From Pogostemon cablin (lineage: Eukaryota; Streptophyta; Magnoliopsida; Lamiales; Lamiaceae): a stretch of DNA of 64,000 nucleotides. The notes under the pieces were generated by a model. The model did not search any database, was not told the origin of the DNA, and saw only the letters and a list, made by a program, of their open reading frames with translations. Location: contig CM042985.1 in the NCBI GenBank assembly GCA_023678885.1, forward strand, positions 2,096,985 through 2,160,984. The letters run 5' to 3'. A program made the translations under genes and the position numbers. Below, one piece after another: positions 54,469-64,000 of this stretch. Positions within the stretch are counted from its first letter, which is position 1, and the number at the start of each line of letters is the position of its first letter.

Positions 54469-54767
54469 GTAATAATGAAATTAAAATTTATTTGATTTGA
54501 TTTATTCCTATCTTTTTGTCACAATATATAAGTAAAATTAATTGTAGACTGAAACTATGGGCCGGGCAGCCAGAAATGCACTTATCAATTAGTGGGAAAT
54601 CGAATTTCCTGCCAATTCTTGAGAATATATATATATATATATATATATTGGTAATAATGAAATTAAAATTTATTTGATTTGATTTATTCCTATCTTTTTG
54701 TCACAATATATAAGTAAAATTAATTGTAGACTGAAACTATGGGCCGGGCAGCCAGAAATGCACTTAT
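54347..54767 (+). repeat. Two-copy tandem duplication differing in (TA)n length
   Basis: Copy 1 (54347-54585) and copy 2 (54586-54767) share the same start (CAATTAGTGGGAAATCGAA) and end (GGGCCGGGCAGCCAG...CACTTAT) with nearly identical sequence. The length difference is almost entirely a TA microsatellite (about 80 bp in copy 1, about 22 bp in copy 2). Confidence 0.95.
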
Positions 54768-55204
54768 TTAATTTAATTATTATGTAAATCAATATCAAAC
54801 TGATTTTAAGAAGGGGACCTATATGGCTATCCATCGTTGAAAAGTAATAACCATGTTTATGATTTATTTACTTAATCTAGTGAAGCATTATTCATTTACG
54901 TCTCTATATTAACTAAATATCTTTTTCGTGAAAGTTCAAACATGATGCCAAAATAGGAATTTTTTTGTGGAAAAATAGAGTTTATGCACGTGGGCAGGTT
55001 ATAGCAGTAACTATTCTGATGTTTTACTTTTTGATAAATTTTCTTGTGATAAATTAACACTCCATTTTTGGTAAATTCTCCATTTTTGATAAATTTTCTT
55101 GTGACACGATTTGTGAGATGCGTTATAAATAAGTTTATTATATAGATAAAATATATTTATTAGTAGTTAAAATATATTATTATTTTAAAGTATAATAAAA
55201 TAAG

Positions 55205-55596
55205 AGTGATCCGGGCGCACGGGAACACATCCCGTGCGCCTTTAAAAATTTAGTATTATGGGTAAGGATACATTATTTTGGTCTAAATGGTATAAACTTT
55301 AATTAATAAAAGGTACACATTTTGTTCTAAAGGGTATACATTTTTCATTAATATTTTTTTCTTTTCATTAATATTTTTTTTTCTTTAGAAAATAAATGGT
55401 ACACATTTTTATACTAAAGGGTATACAATTTGTCACAAAATTCTAAAGGCGCACGGAGTGTTGTTCATGCGCCCAGATACACACAATAATTTTCTTTAGA
55501 AAATAAAGGGTACACATATGTATACTAAAGGGTATACAATTTAACATAAAATTCTAAATGCGCACAAAATGTGTTATGTGCGCCCGGGTGCACAGG
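55205..55596. mobile_element. Hairpin-ended MITE, second copy
   Basis: Left end CCGGGCGCACGGGAACACATCCCGTGCGCC forms a hairpin, and the right end GTGCGCCCGGGTGCAC is near-palindromic. The body resembles the copy at 50063-50436 in inverse orientation. Confidence 0.72.
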
Positions 55597-55854
55597 AGTT
55601 TTTGCCATAAAATAATGTATTAAAATATAAGTTTAGGATATCTATAATATACTAAAGGAGGGTTTAATTTTGATGAGGTGTCGCCACCTGAATTAATCTC
55701 AATTATTTTAATTTTTAATTAAAATTAAAATTTCAATTATTTTAATTATTAATTAAATTTTAATATAGATAAATACATATATTGTTTTAAGATTTGATAT
55801 GATATTATCAAATCACTATTAATTAAAAAATAATATAGATAAACACATATATTT

Positions 55855-55987
55855 ATCATAAGATTTAGAAAATTTATCCCATCTCCTACTATAAATAAGA
55901 TTCTTTATTCATTTGTTTTATACACATAATTTATTCATCACGACGAACAAAAATTTTCTTCAAATTTTAAAGAAAGGTATCCATTTA

Positions 55988-56025
<38 letters not shown>

Positions 56026-56719
56026 TGGAGTATTATTTTTGTTGTTTCTTTTATATTCTGTAAATTATTTATTTAATTATTTACTTTTTGTTTTGTTTCT
56101 GTTTTTTTTTTTAATTATTAGCATGTAATTTTATAATCTTTTGATTTTTTACGTAATTAATTTATTTTTTCATAATTTCACTTTTAATTATATTTTACTT
56201 ATTATTTATTTTATATTTTTTATATTCCCCTTTGATTATTTTTTTTGTTTTAGTTCTATTTTTTTAATGGTTAGTATGTAATACTTTTAATTATATTTTA
56301 TTTATTTAATTATTTTTTTGGTTTCAATTCTGTTTTGTTTTTTTATTATTATTAGTATACATGTAAATTTTTTAAATTTTTTTAAGTTATTAATTTCATC
56401 TTTCATTTTTATGCTTTTGCAAAATTATTTAATTAATTTTGTTATGATTTCTTTTTATTTTTTTATTTCTTCAAATTTATTTATATAAAATTATTTTTTT
56501 ATTTTCTATTTTTATTTCAAAAGATCAATGCTTGCCGTCCCTTTCACACACGGAACACTTTCTTAATCTGTAAAAAAATTTTCTTACATTTCTCTAAAGT
56601 TTTTTTTTATTATCTTTCGTTTTTTTATTTGTTTTAATTTTTTTTGTTTTTTAATATATTTTCACCAACATTAAAATTTAATGGTATAAAATAAATTTAT
56701 TTTAAAATTGAATATGGAT

Positions 56720-56801
<82 letters not shown>

Positions 56802-56871
56802 TTTTTAATTTTTGCTTTTTTTTTTTATATTTATCAAATTCTCTTTTGATTAACTTTTATTTTTATTATTA

Positions 56872-56905
<34 letters not shown>

Positions 56906-57745
56906 TTGCTTTTTTTTTTATATTTATCAAATTCTCTTTTGATTAACTTTTATTTTTATTATTATTTTTTTGAGTTATGTTATGTTATTTTAATTTTTTA
57001 TTAGTATGTAATTTTTTAATCTTTTATTTTTTTACCTTAATAATTTTTTCTTGGTTAGTTTTATTATTTTTTTAATTAAATTTTTTTATGATTTTTCTTT
57101 ATATTATTTTTTCTATTTACTTTTTTTTAAATTCGGATTTTTATTGTTATTAGTAATTTGTAATCTTTGATTTTTTTTAACGTTATTAAATGTTTTTTCA
57201 TGATTAAATTTACAAAAAAAAATTAAATTTTAATATGTGTCGTCAACTAAATTAACTTTAATTTTAATAATTACTAATTAATATTTAGTGATAAATACAT
57301 AAATTTTCTTAAGATTCAAATATTTATATGCAAATAAAAATAAAATCAAATCTTATTTATAAATATAAAGAATTAAAAATAATTTATCCCTCTACACCCA
57401 TATAATAAGACTCTTTGTTAATTAGTACGCATAAATTATTTATCAATATGAACAAAAACTATCTTCATTTTCTAAAGAAAGTTTTCCATTTCTTTTGTTA
57501 TTTTTATTTTTTTATTGATTATTTTGTTGTTCCTTTTATGTATTTTTTAAATTATCTATTAATTATTTTTTGTTTTTATTTAAACTTTTTTATCGATTTT
57601 TTTAATTTTTCATGTAAATTTTTGTGCAAATAATATACTCTACACCTATAAATAAAACTCTTTATTCATTCATTATACATACATAAAGAACAAAAGTTTT
57701 CTTCATGTTCTATTAAATTTCTGAAGAAAGGTATCCATTATTATT
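55855..57745 (+). repeat. Three repeated leader-like blocks inside the Helitron
   Basis: Three diverged blocks begin near 55870, 57380 and 57635. Each has a CTATAAATAAGA-like or TATAATAAGACTC box, TTTATTCAT.., a TACATAAA-type motif, GAACAAAA, CTTCA.. and AAAGAAAG-like ends before a poly-T stretch. Confidence 0.6.
56727..56783. repeat. (TA)n followed by poly-T
   Basis: A run of TA repeats followed by about 22 T; a shorter TA plus poly-T pair recurs at about 56870-56907, with matching flanking text (ATTTATCAAATTCTCTTTTG). Confidence 0.9.
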
Positions 57746-58340
57746 ATTATTTTTAATTTTCTATTGATAAATTTTATAAATATTATTTTATACTTTTTAA
57801 ACTTTCTTTTAATTATTTATTTTTAAAATTATTTTAATTCTGTTTATTTTTTTATTTTTTATTATATATTAAACTTTTTATTTCTTTAAGTTATTAATTT
57901 TTTTTCAAGGTTAATATTATAATTTTTTAAACTAATTTTATTAATTTTTTTATTTTATCAAATTGATTTATATTATTTTTTATCATTTATTAATTGATTT
58001 TTTATAATTTTTTTATCTTCAATGATTAAATTAACATATTTTAAAAAGTTTTAATTAATTATATTCTACAACAACATTACAAAATTTGAAAAATCAATTT
58101 AATATTTTTTTTAATTTTTTAGTAAATCAGTTTAATAACAAAATTAAACTTTTACTAATGAAAACAAATTCACATTTGATAGTATATAAATTAAATTTTA
58201 CTTTTCAATTTAAATTATATTAGATTATAATTGAATACTATATTAAACTTGAATTATGTTTTTAAAACGTTTGAATAAATAATTATATTAAACTTAAATT
58301 ATAACTTTAAACCCCGTGTAATACACGGGATCTATACTAG

Positions 58341-58479
58341 TTATAATATAATTCACTAAAAACTTTTTTTTAAAAGGTAAATTTGTTTTTCAATATCAAC
58401 TGTTACAATATACAAAAGTATAGAGTGGAACGAGTCTATCCTATCCCTTCCTTGGCAACATGCACAAGGTATACAATAT
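58341..58479. other. Short AT-rich spacer
   Basis: Nothing recognised between the Helitron end and the LINE fragment. Confidence 0.6.
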
Positions 58480-58940
58480 TAGTAATTCAAAAAAAGTTGA
58501 GCAATAATGCTCAAAATCTTGTCAGCTATGCATGATGTCGATAGCATTCTTGTTCCGAACATAAGTGCATTTTTTTTGCAACATACGGTGTAAATTATGG
58601 ATGAGAAAGTGATGAAGATCAGCTTCTTTTCTCTCTTCTTGCTCCGAGCATCTGCATGTATCTTCCGTATTGCATCACCCACCAACGTGATTCTTCTTCT
58701 CCAATTAACTTCCCTACAACCATGTTCCAGATCTGTTGTGTGTATGGGCATTGGAAAAACAAGTGGAGTTGTGTTTCTAATGCCCCTACACAAAATCCAC
58801 AGAAAATGTCACCATTCAAATTCCATACTCTATCCTTCGTGTACACTTTACCTCTATGAAGCAGCCATAATCTGAAATTGTGCTTCCTCGGTATTCATCT
58901 GCCCATATTTGTTTGTATACGAAGGTTTCTTCTTAGATCA
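58480..58940 (-). pseudogene. LINE reverse-transcriptase C-terminal fragment (zf-RVT)
   Basis: The minus strand carries the zinc-binding domain found at the C-terminus of plant LINE reverse transcriptases: LWLLHRGKVYTKDRVW, then CGFC and HLFFQCPYTQQIWNMV (a C-x2-C...H-x4-C pattern). After a frame change it continues with IIYTVCCKKNALMFG, comparable to the conserved IYxIWxERNxRxF of this region. The fragment is broken by at least one frameshift and lacks the RT core and endonuclease. Confidence 0.75.
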
Positions 58941-60137
58941 TTCTTCTTGAACTTCCGATATAATAGAGATGGTAAGAATTTTTTCCGTGTGCATCCTTGC
59001 AAAATCTCTGTCAATGTTTATAATAAACATTTTTAATAATGTACCGACCCGTTTTATATATATCTCAGACGTAATGACGGAGTCACGTTAGGTTCAGCAG
59101 AGGCACTGAACCCTAAAATATCTTAAGAAAAATATTTTAAGGCTTTAATACTTCAACCTAAAACAATATTATATGCTCCTCATTCCCCTTACGAAAAATC
59201 CTGATTCCGACCATCTCTGTAAAGAGTTTCTTTTATTTTTATATCTTCTTTTTCTTGGGAGGTTATTATAATTATAATAAAGAGACTATTAACTATTAAC
59301 CACATTTATGACGTATTATATGGCGTGATGATACAGAAAATTTCACGTCATTCACATGGATGGTGCCTCTTAATTTGTTGCATGTATATATAGTGAAATA
59401 AAATAAAAAATATCGATCAATAATATTACTCAAGATATATACGTCACTAATTAATATAACTAAGTAGCATATGATAAATCGATAACAAGTTAACAACTCC
59501 ATCCATTTCATAAAACTATATACTATTCAAAAAATTACATTTTTATTCAATAATTTAAAAAAATAATTTAATTTTAAAGTTGGCACTCCCACTTAATTAA
59601 ATTACACTACTTTACACTTTCGTTTATAATGTAAAAATGCTAAAAGAAATTTCAAAATTCAATAAAATTAAATAAAAAATAAATTTTCTTAAATAACGTA
59701 TGTGAATTTCTAAGGATTATAAATTTATTTTATTTCTATTTGCACCTCTCGTAGAGTTGTTTAAGAATGGTTGGGTCACCTACCTAGACGGTTTTTGATC
59801 TGGGATTTACTTTTAAAAGAAACATTTATAATTAGGAATGGAGCTACTTTTATATGCATGAATATGATGATTATGACGATTATATAGATTTATAATTTGG
59901 TTTAATTATTTTATTGATATTGATTACATAATTATCAAATATCAGCTAATAACCAGCCGGAATTGTTGGAATAAGTCGCAAATCACATAACTTCTCAAAC
60001 GCAATTGTCTATTAATTCTAGGGTTTGGGGTTGGAATCCTCTAATTTGATTAGTATTCTAATTACTCCCAATCTCCAAATAAATCCACCTATTCTTCAGG
60101 GGTATAGACGTCCTATAACATTTTGACGTTACACTTT
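58941..60137. other. Intergenic DNA
   Basis: No gene is seen. It is A/T-rich without recognised elements. Confidence 0.6.
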
Positions 60138-60145
60138 ATTGAATG

Positions 60146-61548
60146 TAGGGATGTCAATTTTGTCCGCAGGGTCGGGTTATCCGCGGGTATCCGAGGTGGT
60201 GGGTACGGGTAGGGTAGGTTTTATCGGGTAACGGGTAGGGTAATACCCGAACCCGATAAAAATTTTGCGGGTAAGGGTAGGGTACGGGTTCTCATTCTAT
60301 ACCCGTTTACCCGACCCGATACTCAACCCGTTTACCCAATACTATATATTATACATATTATATATATATATATTATACATTTTTAATTACATTACATATT
60401 TATATATTCATATTTACATTGTCTAATTTTTAATTAATTATGTCCAAGTAATATATTTATTTTTATTTATATTATAATATTATATATTTCTAATTATGTA
60501 TGTTTATATTATATTCATACTTTCAAAAATTATATATATATATATATATAATTTAATTTTTAAATTAAGTATTTACATCATTTATTTAGTTTTTAATTAA
60601 TAATATTTAATTACATTATTTAATTCCAAATTTATATTTATACTTATAAAAACTTTTAAATTTCAATACGGGTAGGATTGAACAAGTTTGAGAAACGACA
60701 GATATTCATATAATATTTTATAATTACGGGTACCCATTTACCCGCGGATTATCCGCGTACCCGACGGGTATACCCGTACCCTACCCGATGTTCAATTTTA
60801 GGGTAATAGAGTAGGGTAAGGGTAGGGTAAATAGGGTAGCGGGTAGTATGTGGATTTGTCCAAGGGGCCAGCTATTTGCACCCTAAAATTACTAAACGTA
60901 CTCCCATAAATATTTAAATTGATATAATTATCCTTATAAATTTTATTATGTTCGGTTGCTGCAACCGAACGATAAGATATAAGAATTCTTTATTCTGTTC
61001 GGTTTCTGCAACCCAACAGTTATCCTTATAAAATTTATATGTATTCGGTTGCAACAACCGAACAGTTAAAGAATTCTTATATCTCAATCGAACAGAACAA
61101 AGAATTCATTAATCTTATATGTTCGGTTGCAGCAACCTATATATCCGAATAGATAAGATAACAGATAAGTTTCATGACATCATCGATTGCTGCAACTAAA
61201 CATATAATAGATGAATTTTTTGTTTTGCTCGATTGTTGAAACCGAACAGTTTGTTAAAAAATCACAGAACAGATAACATATAAGTTTCATAATTAAAAAA
61301 AATCACAAATCTTGTTCTGTGCGGTTGCTGCAACAGAACATTTAAGATGAATGAATTCTTTGTTCTGTTCGATTGTTGCAACCGAACAGTTTGTTAGATG
61401 ACTGTTCGGTTGCAACCGAACATATATAAATTTTTTAAGGGTAATTATGTCAATTTAAATATTTTTGGGGTACGTTCAGTAATCTGGGGGTGCAAATAGC
61501 CGCTCCCTTTGTTCAACCCGTACCCTACCCTACCCGTTTATATCCCTA
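60146..61548 (+). mobile_element. Non-autonomous hAT element with perfect 8-bp target duplication
   Basis: Ends TAGGGATGTCAATTTTG and TATATCCCTA, flanked by perfect ATTGAATG repeats (60138-60145 and 61549-61556). Subterminal regions are dense in GGGTACGGGTAGGG and its complement, typical of plant hAT elements. No transposase is seen. It is split by a nested Mutator-like MITE. Confidence 0.92.
60864..61507 (+). mobile_element. Nested Mutator-like MITE
   Basis: Terminal inverted repeats GGGGCCAGCTATTTGCACCC (left) and GGGTGCAAATAGCCGCTCCC (right), flanked by 9-bp near-perfect duplications TTTGTCCAA / TTTGTTCAA (60855-60863, 61508-61516). The body holds many copies of GTTCGGTTGC and GCAACCGAAC, including the palindromes at 60950-60970 and 61404-61421. 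The 9-bp duplication supports a Mutator-like origin. Removing it joins the hAT element. Confidence 0.9.
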
Positions 61549-61556
61549 ATTGAATG

Positions 61557-62153
61557 AGTGGAATGTAAGTGAAGATAGAGAAATTATATCCTAAATCAAC
61601 GATGGTTCTAATAGATATGAGTTGAATTTCTCCACCTTGGCACATATTAATGTATAAAGAGATTTCGCACCAAAGTATTGCAGGACATCCATGTCATTTT
61701 TAGGACATAATATTTAAAATTATTTTTTATGTGAATATGTGATGATCATCATATAAAAAATAAAATAACATATGATGTTTTAATGAAATAAATTTTATGA
61801 TGATATAAATTTTATTTGATAAAATGATAAAAATAAGTGACATTTTAAGGATGCTTTTCCATGTTAACAATGTGCAAATAATGCAGGACGAATGAAAGAA
61901 AAAACGTGCAAGTACTTTTTGGACATAATAGGCAATTATTTTAATTTATGGTTTAAAAAATATATTTATAATTTGACAAATATGGAGTATATAATTTGGC
62001 TAACATGCACTATTACACTTTTTTTAATGAAAAAATGGAGTATATATAAACTATCGATTTTTTTTTTAATTTTATAATAAAATTTTGAACATACAAAATT
62101 ATACATTTATTTAGAAATATATATACTATCGAATAAAAAATAATATATTCTCC

Positions 62154-62159
<6 letters not shown>
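61557..62159. other. AT-rich intergenic DNA
   Basis: No gene or element recognised. Confidence 0.6.

Positions 62160-62247
<88 letters not shown>
62160..62247. repeat. (TA)n microsatellite
   Basis: About 44 TA dinucleotides. Confidence 0.97.
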
Positions 62248-62251
<4 letters not shown>

Positions 62252-62288
62252 ACAAAATATCCGCTCTTATAATTTATAGGTATAAGTC

Positions 62289-63607
62289 TAGGGGTGGGCG
62301 GTATGACATACATAAATTTTTTTGTCATACCAAATACCGTATCGCAATTTTCGGTATATAAAAAATCATACCGTTACCTTTTGTCATACCAAATACGGTA
62401 CCACAATTTTTAAAATTTTCGGTATATAAAAAATCATACCGTTACCTTTTGTCATACCAAATACGGTACCACAATTTTCGGTATATAAAAAATCATACCG
62501 TTACCTTACCTAAACTTTCGGTATACCATAGTTCGGTATAACGATATTTCGGTATAATAAAATAGTATACCTTCTGTTTACTCGATATTTTGGTATACCG
62601 TATCATACCTAAAATATCGGTATATATCGTCTTATTAGATAGTTTGTTGCGCCGTTATGCACTTAAAATTCAATAAATCTAATTAAAAACTAACTAGAAA
62701 AGTGAAAGATAATTATAAAATAAATTCTAATTTAGAAAAATGAAAGATAGCTATAAAACAAATTTATAATAAGAAGAATATACTACAATTCACAAACGAT
62801 CAAATTAAATAAGAAATCAAATTAAATAAGAGTGAGTCTCATGTAAACCCCATTTTTTTAAATTACTCTTTAATATATAAAAAATTACTTTTTGAAGAGT
62901 AATAATATTTATACAGAAGAGTAATTCATATCTCTAAAGAGTAATTTTTCATGTACTAAAAAGTAATCGATAAATCAGGATTTACAAGAATTTGAAGAAT
63001 AATTTTATATTTAGAAGAGTAACAATTTATTAGCTAAAGAGTATTTTTTTATGTACTAAATAGTAATAGGGTTTGCATAATTAATGTATGTAAACGCGGT
63101 TTACACAAGTGTTTGTCATTTAATAAATAGTACCTAAGAGATCTACATAAGAACCCTATGAAACTTATATTAAAATCAATACATTTAAATTTTCATATAG
63201 GATATAACTACATAATTAAAAGAGAAGTACAAAATATCTTGAAAACCAATCAACTTTATCACTCATTTATATTTATGAAATATACCGTAGGATTTTATAT
63301 TTAATCTTTTAATTAAATAGTGTATATATGTAATTTAACAAAAAATTATAATATATAAATAATTATTATAATTGCATATATCATGTAATATGGTAAATCG
63401 TATCATATTACCAAAAAATTGAATATTTTACGGTATTTCGGTATTTCGGCGGTATTAATAATTTATATACCTTTATCGTACCAATATTTTTAATATGGTA
63501 TATGATACCTTACCAAAAATTTCGACATACCTAAAATTTCGATAAAATCGATAATTTTCTATATGGTAAGAGCGGTATACCGAAATTCCGGTACTTTTCC
63601 CGCCCTA
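62289..63607 (+). mobile_element. Probable non-autonomous hAT-like element
   Basis: The left end TAGGGGTGGGCGGTATGACA and the right end ACTTTTCCCGCCCTA are inverted, with subterminal repeats of TTTCGGTAT and ATACCGAAA. The style is typical of hAT elements. A clear 8-bp target duplication was not found. Within it, 62830-63110 has repeated GAGTAAT motifs with no obvious origin. Confidence 0.7.
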
Positions 63608-64000
63608 GATCTAACAATACTTTTTACTTTTCATTGACATGTCGATCTTAGTAATATTTTTGGATTACAAATAATGTAGTGGACTAATTTATATTTTTAT
63701 CATTGTTTTAGACAACTGTATTATATAAGAAAACTAATGGGTATTGTCATACATTCATAATCAATGTATCGAGTACTTATTGTGTGACATTTATTTATAA
63801 AATACAACAGAATATTAATTGGAACACGAAATTCAAAAGGTATACTTGTACTAGCCACTTAATTACTTATTTTTTCTTTCTTTTTGATATATATTTTCAA
63901 TGAAATTGTTTCTAAATGGAATGGTAGGTAGGGTGGTCACGACCTATTTGGTCACGAAAATAAAATCACATGACCCTCATTTTTTTAATGTAACTAATTA
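63608..64000. other. AT-rich intergenic DNA
   Basis: No gene is seen to the end of the window. Confidence 0.6.

Larger units (their letters stand above)
55641..58340 (+). mobile_element. Non-autonomous Helitron, complete-looking
   Basis: It starts TCTATAATATACTAAAGG after an A (55640) and ends CTAG before a T (58341), the A/T insertion site of Helitrons. Eleven bases before the end is a hairpin CCCGTGT-AAT-ACACGGG (58313-58329). No helicase or Rep gene is seen, so it is non-autonomous. A related 5' end occurs inverted at 50690-51021. The body is poly-T and TA rich, with internal repeats. Confidence 0.88.

Noticed and set aside
62281..63615. 8-bp target duplication of the hAT-like element at 62289-63607
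   Set aside because: Flanks TATAAGTC and GATCTAAC do not match; the element is kept on its ends only.
22542..64000. Searching for AUX1/LAX exon 3 onward
   Set aside because: None of the plus-strand frames shows the conserved continuation (WFEVLDGLLGPYW, NDRLDKRTWTYIFGACC); not found, though an exon beyond the window cannot be excluded.

Overview
This is a window of plant nuclear DNA, most likely from a eudicot. It has low GC, long (TA)n tracts, Athila-type Ty3/gypsy retrotransposons, Stowaway-type MITEs, a Helitron, hAT and Mutator-like non-autonomous elements, and one recognisable host gene fragment, the first two exons of an AUX1/LAX auxin-influx carrier. I saw no rRNA, tRNA, CRISPR array or prokaryotic-type operon. 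The species cannot be named from the sequence alone.

Layout. 1-18 kb is a retrotransposon nest. It holds an internally deleted minus-strand Athila-type copy (about 1-5.39 kb) carrying a solo LTR at 3025-4533, then a longer plus-strand copy (about 5.57-15.74 kb) with decayed gag, protease, RT, RNase H and integrase and a downstream ATHILA-ORF1/env-like gene that appears to use an intron. A second solo LTR follows (15870-18090). 18.1-21.4 kb is AT-rich intergenic DNA with MITEs, a minisatellite and the left arm of a 665-bp inverted duplication (20049-20713). 21.4-22.54 kb carries the promoter, leader and exons 1-2 of the AUX1/LAX gene. No later exon exists anywhere in the window.

23.26-47.63 kb is the most unusual part: a directly repeated array of 17 units, about 628 bp each. 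Each unit has a duplicated promoter-like module (CCAAT boxes, a 17-bp palindrome, W-box cores, a TATA box) and the truncated 5' end of an unrecognised gene. Only the last unit (46954-47628) continues into six 21-residue coiled-coil-like repeats, and it carries a TAG stop. The array is split by a young full-length Athila-type element (25943-37640, 5-bp target duplication TCGTC, LTRs 1823 bp each) and by an inverted solo LTR (41290-42985, duplication GGTGG). Units 6-10 and 11-15 form a higher-order duplication with a constant 4816-bp offset. The array stops exactly where the right arm of the inverted duplication begins (47626-48290).

48.3-64 kb is AT-rich intergenic DNA. It contains a Mutator-like terminal fragment, a short ORF of unknown origin, hairpin-rich MITEs, a complete-looking 2.7-kb Helitron (55641-58340), a LINE fragment, a hAT-type element with perfect 8-bp target duplication (60146-61548) holding a nested Mutator-like MITE (60864-61507), and a probable second hAT-like element (62289-63607).

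Nothing here works together as a pathway. The biological interest lies in how a promoter plus gene-start cassette was amplified beside a beheaded auxin-carrier gene between inverted arms, and whether the array is transcribed, silenced, or a source of small RNAs.
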